DNA of 38,076 nt. Origin: Paracoccus denitrificans (GTDB lineage: Bacteria; Pseudomonadota; Alphaproteobacteria; Rhodobacterales; Rhodobacteraceae). Position 1 is the stretch's first letter, and every line of letters starts with the position of its first letter. Position numbers and translations under genes: made by a program. The notes under the pieces are model-generated. The model was not told the DNA's origin, ran no database searches, and worked only from the letters and a program-made list of their open reading frames with translations. The DNA is taken from positions 1 through 38,076 of the forward strand of contig NZ_FNEA01000035.1 of the NCBI RefSeq assembly GCF_900100045.1, in the 5' to 3' direction. Of this stretch, positions 26,497 through 33,931 are shown piece by piece.

Positions 26497-27169
26497 GCAG
26501 CATCACCGCTTCTTCCTCGGGCGTCAGGGGATCGGCGGCGCCGATGGCGACCAGCGCCGCGTCTATGGACCCCTCGCCCGAGGCCGGGCGATAGTCCGCG
26601 CCGCCTTGCTGCGCCGTCGCGGCAAAGCGTTCCTGCCAGCCATCGCCTTCGCGGCAGGCCAGCACGATACGCAGCACCTCGTCCCGGGCAGTCTCGTATT
26701 CGCGGCAAAGCCTGCCGTCCGAGGCGCGGAAGGACGCGATCATCGCCAGCTCGCCGCCATCCTCCAGCGGCTGGACCTGGCCCGAGGACAGGCTTTCCAG
26801 CGCCGCCAGTTCCGCCGCGCCGATCCCCGGCGCGGGGGCATCCGTCCATTGCCACCAGCCAAGCCCCAGCGCGACGACGGCGGCCGAGGCCGCCGCAGCC
26901 AGCCAGGGCCTGCGGTTGAGATTGGCGGGACGCGGCGCTTCCTGCACCGGATGGGGTGCGGCGGCGGCAGCGCGGATCATCGCGGCCAGCGGGTCTTCGC
27001 CGGTGGCGTCCTTGCGCAAGCCCCCCAGCAGGCGCCGCGTCTCTTCAAAGCGATGCAGGCGGGCCTGCAGGTCGGGATCGCCCGCGACGGCACGCCGGAT
27101 CTCATCCGCGCGAGCGGGGTCCAACTCGCCATCGGCCAGTGCCATCAGGGTTTCGTCGTCGATCTGCAT
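26489..27169 (-). CDS. Membrane-anchored anti-sigma factor
   Basis: 226 residues. The cytoplasmic N-terminal domain (about residues 1-80; MQIDDETLMALADGELDPAR) is the anti-sigma type that binds an ECF sigma factor. One membrane helix lies at about 88-107. The rest (LSSGQVQPLEDGGELAMIAS and beyond) would be periplasmic and could sense an envelope signal. The HxxxCxxC zinc motif of ZAS-type anti-sigmas is absent. The start at MQIDD has AAGGA upstream; an earlier in-frame ATG overlaps the sigma stop codon, so a longer form by 16 residues is possible. An ECF-type promoter lies just before it. Confidence 0.85.
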   Translation of the reverse strand: MQIDDETLMALADGELDPARADEIRRAVAGDPDLQARLHRFEETRRLLGGLRKDATGEDPLAAMIRAAAAAPHPVQEAPRPANLNRRPWLAAAASAAVVALGLGWWQWTDAPAPGIGAAELAALESLSSGQVQPLEDGGELAMIASFRASDGRLCREYETARDEVLRIVLACREGDGWQERFAATAQQGGADYRPASGEGSIDAALVAIGAADPLTPEEEAVMLRE

Positions 27170-27200
27170 CGCCCCATCCTTGTCGCGGTCCTGCCCCGAA

Positions 27201-27226
27201 TACGCACCCGGCGTCATCTTATTCCC
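27201..27226 (-). promoter_or_regulatory. ECF-type promoter before the anti-sigma gene
   Basis: Minus strand: GGGAATAA (27226-27219), 14-base spacer, CGTA (27204-27201). The -35 lies in the last codons of the sigma gene. Transcription would begin about 25-30 bases before the anti-sigma start at 27169, which supports that start. Confidence 0.65.
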
Positions 27227-27705
27227 AATCTTTCCGAAAGGGCCAGCCGCGCGCGCGACAGGCGGCTCATCACCGTGCCCATGGGAATGTCCAGGATCCG
27301 CGCCGTCTCGGCATAGCTCATCTCCTCGACGCAGACGAGGTGCAGGATCTCGCGCTGGTCGGGGGGCAGTTCGGCCATCGCCGCCTCGACGCTTTGCAGC
27401 ATCAGCCGCGCTTCCAGCCCCGGTCCGGGGTCGGTCGGCAGGGCCTCGGGGATCTCATGGATGTCGATCTTCGTGCCTTCCCGGCGCTGGCGGCGGGTCT
27501 GGTCGATGAAGGCGTTGCGCATGATGCGGAACAGCCAGGGCTCCAGCCGCTGCGCCCGGTCGAAGCTGGCCGCGTTGGCGATGGCGCGCTCGACCGTTTG
27601 CTGCACCAGGTCGTCGGCCTGGTCGCCGCGCCGGGTCAGCGACAGGGCATAGCGCCGCAGGTTGGGCAGCAATGCGATCATGGCCTCGCCGAAGCCTGCG
27701 TCCAT
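27214..27705 (-). CDS. ECF RNA polymerase sigma factor
   Basis: 163-residue extracytoplasmic-function sigma factor. Region 2 is at about residues 10-75 (LRRYALSLTRRGDQADDLVQ and RLEPWLFRIMRNAFIDQTRR). Region 4 is at about 104-158 (MAELPPDQREILHLVCVEEM, then ETARILDIPMGTVMSRLSRA). There is no C-terminal extension. GGAGAGGG precedes the ATG. The anti-sigma gene follows with at most a small overlap, forming the classic pair. It is transcribed divergently from a subtilisin-like protease that carries a matching promoter. It would direct polymerase to the GGGAATAA/CGTA elements found here. Confidence 0.95.
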   Translation of the reverse strand: MDAGFGEAMIALLPNLRRYALSLTRRGDQADDLVQQTVERAIANAASFDRAQRLEPWLFRIMRNAFIDQTRRQRREGTKIDIHEIPEALPTDPGPGLEARLMLQSVEAAMAELPPDQREILHLVCVEEMSYAETARILDIPMGTVMSRLSRARLALSERLGIR

Positions 27706-27742
27706 TCACCCTCTCCACGGCGTCGGAAAATTGACCAGAGCA

Positions 27743-27768
27743 GGGAATAATGGAATCTGCAATGCGTA
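27743..27768 (+). promoter_or_regulatory. ECF-type promoter before the S8 protease
   Basis: GGGAATAA at 27743-27750, 14-base spacer, CGTA at 27765-27768, then about 37 bases to the protease ATG. It lies in the 100-base gap between the divergent sigma and protease genes and is the cleanest of the four copies. Confidence 0.75.
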
Positions 27769-27805
27769 GAAAGTCCCGAAGCCGTCTCATAGCAAGGTGA
27801 TGCCG

Positions 27806-29071
27806 ATGCGCCTGCCGATATTGTTGCTGTCCCTGGTCCTGGCCGTTCTGCTGGCCGACATGCGCCCGCAGGCGGCCGGCTGGTGGATATCCGCCGCATG
27901 GGCGGATGACGACGACGATGACGACGACGACGATGATGACGACGACGCGCCGGTCCGCCGACGCGCGCCCCGGGTCCAGCCCGCGCCCCTGCCCACCCGC
28001 GCCCCGAACGAGGTCATCGCGCGCGGGCTGTCCGAAGCTGACCTGACCGTGCTGGAGGATACGGGCTTTCGCGTGCTGCGAGAGGTCACGCTGGCCGCCG
28101 ACCGGCCGCTGCACCGGCTGCGCAAGCCCGACGCGATGACGATGGACGCGGCGCGCGCGACGGTGCGCCGGATGGGCTCGGCCGAGGCGGCGGATTTCAA
28201 CCATTTCTACCGCCCTGGCAACGCCGCCGCATCCTCGTGTCGCGGTGCGGATTGCCCGGCGCGGCAGATGATCGCCTGGCCCCAGGATACGACCGGATGC
28301 GGCGGGCCGGTGCGCATCGGCATGGTCGATACCGGGCTGAACGCGGATCATGCGGTGCTGAAGGACGCGCGCATCCGGGTCCACCGGCTGGATCCGGGCG
28401 ACGGGCTGGACGCCTCGGACGCGCTGCACGGCACCGCCATCGCGGCGCTTCTGGTCGGGCGGGCGGACAGCCGCACGCCCGGCCTGGTGCCGGGGGCCGA
28501 ACTCGTCGCCGTCGATGCCTTCCACAAGCGGCGCGGGGACGAACGCGCCGACGCCTTCGCCCTGATCGAGGCGCTGGATTATCTGGCGGCGCAGGAGGTG
28601 GACATCGTGAACCTGTCGCTGGCCGGCCCCCGGAACACCGCCCTTGGCCAGCAGATCCGCCGCATGGACCGGCAGGGCATCGTGCTTGTCGCGGCGGCGG
28701 GCAATGGCGGCCCGGCGGCCAAGCCGGCTTTCCCGGCCGCCTTCGCCCCCGTGATCGCCGTGACTGCCGTGGACCGCCGCGAACAGGTCTATCGCCGCGC
28801 AAACCGGGGCGAGCATATCGACCTGGCAGCCCCGGGGGTGAATGTCTGGACCGCGGCCTCGATCAGCGGCGCGCGGACCAAGACCGGCACCTCCTATGCG
28901 ACGCCTTTCGTGACCGCCGCAGCGGCGTTGATCCTGCAAGCCCGGCCCGGCCTGACCCCGGCCGAGGTGCGGGCGCAATTGCAGGAAACCGCGCGCGACC
29001 TGGGCAAGGCCGGCCCCGACGAGATCTTCGGCCACGGCCTTGTCCAACCCGTGGCCGAATGCCGGAACTGA
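27806..29071 (+). CDS. Secreted subtilisin-like serine protease with poly-aspartate tract
   Basis: 421-residue S8-family peptidase. A signal peptide (MRLPILLLSLVLAVLLADMR, ending near AAWA) is followed at once by 14 consecutive aspartates (residues 34-47; bases 27905-27946) and a basic proline-rich linker, then a pro-region. The catalytic triad is Asp175 (GMVDTGL), His208 (LHGTAIA) and Ser363 (GTSYATP); the oxyanion Asn sits in AAAGNGG. It would act in the periplasm or outside the cell. The ATG at 27806 fits AAGG at 27794-27797 best; GTG 27797 and ATG 27800 are alternatives. The ECF-type promoter upstream ties it to the adjacent sigma factor. Confidence 0.92.
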   Translation: MRLPILLLSLVLAVLLADMRPQAAGWWISAAWADDDDDDDDDDDDDDAPVRRRAPRVQPAPLPTRAPNEVIARGLSEADLTVLEDTGFRVLREVTLAADRPLHRLRKPDAMTMDAARATVRRMGSAEAADFNHFYRPGNAAASSCRGADCPARQMIAWPQDTTGCGGPVRIGMVDTGLNADHAVLKDARIRVHRLDPGDGLDASDALHGTAIAALLVGRADSRTPGLVPGAELVAVDAFHKRRGDERADAFALIEALDYLAAQEVDIVNLSLAGPRNTALGQQIRRMDRQGIVLVAAAGNGGPAAKPAFPAAFAPVIAVTAVDRREQVYRRANRGEHIDLAAPGVNVWTAASISGARTKTGTSYATPFVTAAAALILQARPGLTPAEVRAQLQETARDLGKAGPDEIFGHGLVQPVAECRN

Positions 29072-29213
29072 ACGCGACGGCCCACCGGGAAATCTTCCGG
29101 CAGTCGATGGGCCTCATCACCATCGCGCCCTTGCTGGGCGGCGGGTTGACGGCCTTACCGACGACCCCGGACGGCGCACATCCATCCCCCATGGCTCGGC
29201 AAGGACCGCACGG

Positions 29214-31193
29214 TCAGCCTGCTGACGGACCCGAGCCGGAGGCGGCATCGCCCGCCGGCTTGTTCGCATCATCGACCAGGCGGCGGTGGCGGCGAGCCTC
29301 GGCCAGCACGTCCTCGAACCGATCCAGGCCCTTGGCCTCCAGCGCCGCGATCAGCCGCAGATAGGCTTCGGCCGTGGCGCGGGCGTCGCCCATGGCGGTG
29401 TGGCGCGCCTCGGGCGGGATGACGATGCCGAGCCGCTCGGTCAGCGCATCCAGCGAATGCGGCGCCGACTGGCCCCAGAGCATCGCCGAAAGCAGCACCG
29501 TATCCAGCACCTGGTTGTCGAAATGCGCCCCGGTCTCAGGCACGGCGCGGCGCAGGAAGCCCATATCGAAGGGCGCGTTATGGGCGACCAGCACCGTATC
29601 CTCGGCGAAATGGTGAAAGGCGGTCAGCGCTGCGGTCATGTCGGGCGCACCGGCCACCATCGCATCCGTGATGCCATGCACGGCGGTCGAGGCGGGCGGG
29701 ATCGGCCGGCCGGGATCGACCAGCGTGTCGAAACGCTCGCCGGTCAGGCGGCCGCGGGCGATGCGCAGACCGGCGATCTGCACGATGCGGTCGGCGACGG
29801 GGTCAAGCCCGGTCGTCTCGGTATCGAAGACCACGCAGGTCAGATCGGCCAGCCGCGACGAGGTCGCGCCGCGCCGCGACAGGGCAAAGTCATAGGTCAG
29901 CCCGGCGCTGTCCGGCCGGCCCGCCGCGATCGGCAGCGGCAGGACCAGCCGCGCCTGACCGTCCCGCGCCTCGGTCCAGATGCCGGTGGCATGCGCGGCC
30001 AGGATCTCGTGCCCGGTCAGTTCGGGCTGCGCCGGATCGGGCGGCTCGGCCAGCCAGGCCTCCAGCCGGTCCATGGGCAGCGCCGCCCCGGTCCAGAGCA
30101 GCAAGAGCCGCGCCTCGGACGCCTCGGCCTCGGCCCCGGCCTCGGCGGCAAGGCGGGGGGCCGCACCCTGCTCGCGCAGGCGGCGGTCCAGATGGCGCAG
30201 CAGCCCGTTCACGCCGGCCGCGTCGGCCAGCAGCACCAGCCGGGGCTGGTCGGGCGCCAGGTCCAGCCCGGCAGCCAGTTCGTTCAGCCCCGCCCCTCCG
30301 CGCGTGGCGTCGCCGCTCATCGCCTCGGTCAGTTCGCGCAGGACGTTGGCCAATCCCTGCCCCTCGCTCTGGATCGCCTGCGCCAGCGCGGGCGGGATCG
30401 GTCCCTCCAACGCACCCAGCATCGGCACCAGGGTCGCGGCATGGCGGCGCAGAGTCTCCAGCAGGTCGCGCGGCGCGGGGTGCTGCGGCGGACGGTCGTT
30501 CAGGATCAGCAGCGTGCCGCCATCGACCCGCCGCATGCGCCCCCACAGCCGCTGCCCGGCCGAGGTCAGGCAGGTCAGGTCGGTCGCCGCCGCCCCCGCC
30601 GCCAGCCGCGCCGCCCCGGCCTCCAACGCACCGCCGGGCAGATGGCGCTCGATGGGGCGGTCCAGCGCGATGCCGGGCAGAAGATGCGCGGCGGAGGCAT
30701 TGTAGAACATCACCCGGCCGGCCGGATCGGTCATCACCGCGCCGGCACCAATATCGGCAAGGATGGATTCCAGCGTCTCCTTTTCGCGTTGCAGGTCGGC
30801 GGCATGTTCGGCGACCGCATCGGCCAGTGCCTCTGCCGAACGCGCCCGCGCCTCGGCGGCGTCGCGTGCGGCGGGGCCCAGATCGGCAAGATAGCGGGCC
30901 TCCTCGATCTCGGGGGTCTGGCCGGTGCGCAAGCCCCCGGCCAGCAGCTCGATCGGGCGGGCCACGTTGCGGTCGAACAGGAACCAGATCCAGACGATCA
31001 TCCCCAGCGCACCGAACCCCACGATCAGCGCCGCAAGCGCCAGCGCGTCCAGCATCGCCTGGACCGGGACGCCCCGGCCCGCGAGGCTTGCCCCCGCCAC
31101 CCACAGCCCCGCCGCCAGGACCGCGAGGACGGCGCCCGCAAGCCCGGCAAAGATCAGCAGAACCCGGGCCCTCAGCGACAGCCGCGTCAGCAT
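29214..31193 (-). CDS. Membrane PAS sensor-like protein fused to a DEDDh 3'-5' exonuclease
   Basis: 659 residues. Two membrane helices (about 9-33 and 50-74) are followed by a HAMP-like/coiled-coil linker and a PAS domain (about 140-240; DIGAGAVMTDPAGRVMFYNA). A middle region resembles a decayed histidine-kinase core but lacks an obvious phospho-histidine or ATP boxes. The C-terminal third is a DnaQ-like exonuclease with all DEDDh residues: Asp457 and Glu459 (FDTETTGLDP), Asp543 (HNAPFDMGF), His598 and Asp603 (HTAMGD). It is the last gene of the acetate locus; its start overlaps the response-regulator stop by seven bases. Such fusions are seen in acs loci, but the target nucleic acid is unknown. 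Confidence 0.85.
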   Translation of the reverse strand: MLTRLSLRARVLLIFAGLAGAVLAVLAAGLWVAGASLAGRGVPVQAMLDALALAALIVGFGALGMIVWIWFLFDRNVARPIELLAGGLRTGQTPEIEEARYLADLGPAARDAAEARARSAEALADAVAEHAADLQREKETLESILADIGAGAVMTDPAGRVMFYNASAAHLLPGIALDRPIERHLPGGALEAGAARLAAGAAATDLTCLTSAGQRLWGRMRRVDGGTLLILNDRPPQHPAPRDLLETLRRHAATLVPMLGALEGPIPPALAQAIQSEGQGLANVLRELTEAMSGDATRGGAGLNELAAGLDLAPDQPRLVLLADAAGVNGLLRHLDRRLREQGAAPRLAAEAGAEAEASEARLLLLWTGAALPMDRLEAWLAEPPDPAQPELTGHEILAAHATGIWTEARDGQARLVLPLPIAAGRPDSAGLTYDFALSRRGATSSRLADLTCVVFDTETTGLDPVADRIVQIAGLRIARGRLTGERFDTLVDPGRPIPPASTAVHGITDAMVAGAPDMTAALTAFHHFAEDTVLVAHNAPFDMGFLRRAVPETGAHFDNQVLDTVLLSAMLWGQSAPHSLDALTERLGIVIPPEARHTAMGDARATAEAYLRLIAALEAKGLDRFEDVLAEARRHRRLVDDANKPAGDAASGSGPSAG

Positions 31194-31558
31194 CGTCCCC
31201 CCAGCAGCCGCGCCAGTTCCGCGCGCAGCTCGGACAGCTCGAAGGGCTTGGCGATGAAGCCGTCCGCCCCCAGCGCCAGCCCCTTGCGGCGTTCCACGAC
31301 CGAGCCGCGCGCGGTCATCAAGAGCACCCGCACGTCGTTCAGCGCCGGATCGGCGCGCACGTCCTGCACGATCTGGTAGCCCGAGACGTCGGGCAGCATC
31401 ACGTCCAGCAGCACCAGATCGGGATGACTGGCGCGGATTTCCTCGAGCGCGCCGGCGCCCGTGGCCATGCGGCGGTGCTTGTGGCCGTCGCGCGACAGCA
31501 GGAAATCCAGGGCGGTGGCAATATTGTCCTCATCCTCGACCACAAGGATATCTGCCAT
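31187..31558 (-). CDS. Receiver-only response regulator
   Basis: 123-residue single CheY-like receiver domain with no output domain. The acidic pocket is Glu8/Asp9 (LVVEDEDN), the phospho-acceptor Asp52 (LLDVMLPD), then Thr82 and Lys104 (FIAKPFE). It would be phosphorylated by a histidine kinase and act by protein contact. Its ATG overlaps the stop of the upstream small membrane protein by one base, and its end overlaps the exonuclease-sensor gene by seven bases, so all three are translationally coupled. It is likely the partner of the sensor-like protein or of a kinase elsewhere. Confidence 0.93.
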   Translation of the reverse strand: MADILVVEDEDNIATALDFLLSRDGHKHRRMATGAGALEEIRASHPDLVLLDVMLPDVSGYQIVQDVRADPALNDVRVLLMTARGSVVERRKGLALGADGFIAKPFELSELRAELARLLGGRC

Positions 31559-32055
31559 CAGCCTCCTCCCCCGCAGACGACGGAATAGGCCGGGTCCGAT
31601 GGGCCGGGCGGCGACCATGCGCCGCGTGCCGGCCGGACCAGCCCCTTCGCGCAATCGAATTCCTGCGGCACGACCAGCGTGGGGCCGCGCCGCTCGACCA
31701 GCGTGATCCCGGCCCGGCGGATGCCCTCGGCGGTCTCCGAGATGCCGGCCGGATCAAGGGCGACAAAGCGGATCACGACCGGCGCCAGATAGGTCCAGGG
31801 CGCCCAGGGCTGGCTGTCGCGGCCCACCAGCAGGATCTGCGCGTCCGCGGGCAGCCGGGCGACCGCACGGTCATACCAGGCGTAATCGTTCCAGACCGCA
31901 TAGGAGACCATCGCAAGGCCGATGCCCGCCGGCAGCAGCCAGCGCGCCGGCGCCAGCCCCAGCTTGCGCAACAGGTGCATCCCGGCATAAAGCAACGCCG
32001 CCGCGCCCACGCCGACCGCGATCACGCCCAGCAATTCGACCCCGATCCCGGTCAT
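31558..32055 (-). CDS. Small membrane protein of the acetate locus
   Basis: 165 residues. One or two hydrophobic segments near the N-terminus (about residues 5-30 and 42-56) are followed by a soluble part with conserved-looking text: YAWYDRAVARLPADAQILLV, then APVVIRFVALDP, and a late pair of cysteines (FDCAKG and SVVCGGGG). I do not recognise a named family. The start MTGIGVEL has GAGGGG upstream. It sits seven bases after the DUF294 gene and overlaps the response regulator by one base, so it belongs to this operon. A role in signalling is inferred from position only. Confidence 0.75.
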   Translation of the reverse strand: MTGIGVELLGVIAVGVGAAALLYAGMHLLRKLGLAPARWLLPAGIGLAMVSYAVWNDYAWYDRAVARLPADAQILLVGRDSQPWAPWTYLAPVVIRFVALDPAGISETAEGIRRAGITLVERRGPTLVVPQEFDCAKGLVRPARGAWSPPGPSDPAYSVVCGGGG

Positions 32056-32062
32056 ATGCCCC

Positions 32063-33874
32063 TCATCCCAACATTCCCTTGCCATGGCCCAGCGCCGATT
32101 GCATCCCCCGCACCACCACGAAGGCGTCGCGCAGGTGGCTGCGCTGGAAATCGGGCAGCGCGGCGGGGGACAGGTGGTTCCCCGGCCGTTCGCCGGCGCG
32201 GATCTGCGCGGCCTGGTTCTCCAGCCGCGTGGTCTGGATCAGGTCGTAGGCCGCGATCAGGTCGCGCGCGCCGCTGCCCGAGATGATGCCCGCCCCCTGC
32301 GCCTCGACCAGCCGGGCGCGGGTATTGACCGGGGTCAGCTGCCCCTGCAACGCATAGATCCGCGCCAGGTCGGACACCGGCACGACGCCGCTTAGCTTCA
32401 TGTCGATCTGGTTGCGATGCTCGCCGGTGCGCACGGTCGCAAAGCCGCCGATCAGCCCCAGGGGCGGGCGGTGCTTCAGCGCGTTCGAGATCATATGCGC
32501 CACGAAGATCGAGTTCTTCGCCGCCATCCGCAGCGTCTCGGCCTGCAGCCCGTCCAGCAGCGCGGCATCGCCGCCGATGGCGCGCAGGTCGAACATGACC
32601 GAGGCCAGCATCTGCGCCTCGGGGCTGGGATGGGTGATCCAGTCGTGGAAATAACCGCGCCAGACGCGGCGCGGCTGGCGCCAGCGCGGCGTGATGGCCA
32701 TCATCTCGCCCGGGCAATAGACATAGCCGCATGCGTTCAACCCGTCGCAGACAAAGCGCGCAAGCTCGGCGAACCAGGGATCGTCCGGGTCGCAATCGTC
32801 GCCGAGAATCAGGCAATTGTCCTGATCCGACACGCCGGTCTGTTCCTGCCGCCCCTGGCTGCCGCAGGCCGCCCACAGCCACGGGCCGGGCGGCGGACCC
32901 AGGCGCACCTCGGCCATGACCAGTAGGCGCCGGGTCACCGCATCGGCAATGTCGGTGATCATGCGGGTGATGGTTTCGTGCCGGTGATGGCCGTTGACCA
33001 GTTGCAGCAGCAGTTCGGGAATGCGTGCGGTCGCCGCCGCCATGTCGCCGACATCCTCGGATTGCGCGATGTCGCGGATCAGCGCCGAGGCCGAGATCGC
33101 CTGCACCCGCGTCAGGTCGGTCTGGCTGACCATGCCGACGAAGCGGCCCTTCTCGACCACCGGCAGATGGCCGATGCGGCGCTCGAGCATGATGTTGAGC
33201 ACGTCATAGCCCAGCTCCAAGGGCGACAGCGTGATCGGGTCGGGCGTCATCACCTGCGCAACCGGCACATTCGCGTCGCGCCCCTCGGCAACGATGCGGT
33301 TCGAGATGTCGCGGATGGTGACCAGCCCGACCAGCCGGTCCCCGTCCAGCACGCCGATGCTGCTGACGCGGGCGTCGCGCATGGCGCGGGCGGCCTCGAT
33401 GGCGGGGGTCTGGGGGGTGCAGCTCAGCGGCACCTGCCCGCCGATCAAATCCCCGACCTTCAGCAGCGCCAGAGCGCTCTCGCGGTCGCCGGGCAGGCCG
33501 CTGCGGTCGAAGAAACGCGCCACCGCGCGATGGCTGCCGATCAACCGCATCAGTTCGGCGCGCGGCAGCATCAGCACGGTCGTATCCTCGACGGCGGTCG
33601 CCGTGGTCACCGCCACCCCGTCGCGCAGCAGCCCCCTTTCGCCGAATGAATTGCGCGCCACCAGTTCCGAAACGGAATCCCCGGCAGCATCCGAGACCCG
33701 GACCAGACCGCTTTCGATCAGGTAAAGCCCCGCCAGCCGGTCGCCATGGCGATAGATCACGCTGCCGGCCGGATAGGTCCTGCGCTTGAACGACGCCGCG
33801 GCCCGCGCCAGCTCGTCCTGCGGCAGGCTGTCATAGGGATGAACCGAGGCGATGAATGCGGCGATGTCGGTCAT
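32063..33874 (-). CDS. cNMP-binding/CBS/DUF294 nucleotidyltransferase-like protein
   Basis: 603-residue cytoplasmic regulator. A cyclic-nucleotide-binding domain (about residues 10-125; RHGDRLAGLYLIESGLVRVS) is followed by two CBS domains (about 155-275; VMTPDPITLSPLELGYDVLN). Next come a GlnD-like nucleotidyltransferase domain (DUF294) with Gly338-Ser339 and Asp350/Asp352 (GSQGRQEQTGVSDQD) and a C-terminal DUF294_C substrate-binding domain. It may add nucleotides to a protein in response to energy state. It is commonly next to acetate symporter genes. It lies 57 bases after the symporter, across a strong hairpin, and seven bases before the next gene. Confidence 0.92.
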   Translation of the reverse strand: MTDIAAFIASVHPYDSLPQDELARAAASFKRRTYPAGSVIYRHGDRLAGLYLIESGLVRVSDAAGDSVSELVARNSFGERGLLRDGVAVTTATAVEDTTVLMLPRAELMRLIGSHRAVARFFDRSGLPGDRESALALLKVGDLIGGQVPLSCTPQTPAIEAARAMRDARVSSIGVLDGDRLVGLVTIRDISNRIVAEGRDANVPVAQVMTPDPITLSPLELGYDVLNIMLERRIGHLPVVEKGRFVGMVSQTDLTRVQAISASALIRDIAQSEDVGDMAAATARIPELLLQLVNGHHRHETITRMITDIADAVTRRLLVMAEVRLGPPPGPWLWAACGSQGRQEQTGVSDQDNCLILGDDCDPDDPWFAELARFVCDGLNACGYVYCPGEMMAITPRWRQPRRVWRGYFHDWITHPSPEAQMLASVMFDLRAIGGDAALLDGLQAETLRMAAKNSIFVAHMISNALKHRPPLGLIGGFATVRTGEHRNQIDMKLSGVVPVSDLARIYALQGQLTPVNTRARLVEAQGAGIISGSGARDLIAAYDLIQTTRLENQAAQIRAGERPGNHLSPAALPDFQRSHLRDAFVVVRGMQSALGHGKGMLG

Positions 33875-33900
33875 GGTCCTGCCCTGCCGATTGGCGGAAA

Positions 33901-33926
33901 GGCCGCGCCCCGCAGGGGGCGCGGCC
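33901..33926 (-). terminator. Hairpin between symporter and DUF294 genes
   Basis: Perfect 11-bp stem GGCCGCGCCCC (33901-33911) with GGGGCGCGGCC (33916-33926) and a four-base loop, followed on the minus strand by TTT. It lies just after the symporter stop codon and probably reduces read-through into the regulatory genes. Confidence 0.7.
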
Positions 33927-33931
33927 GTTCG

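Noticed and set aside
29286..31379. A 697-codon plus-strand frame opposite the exonuclease-sensor gene
   Set aside because: Antisense artefact; the minus strand has clear domains and catalytic residues.
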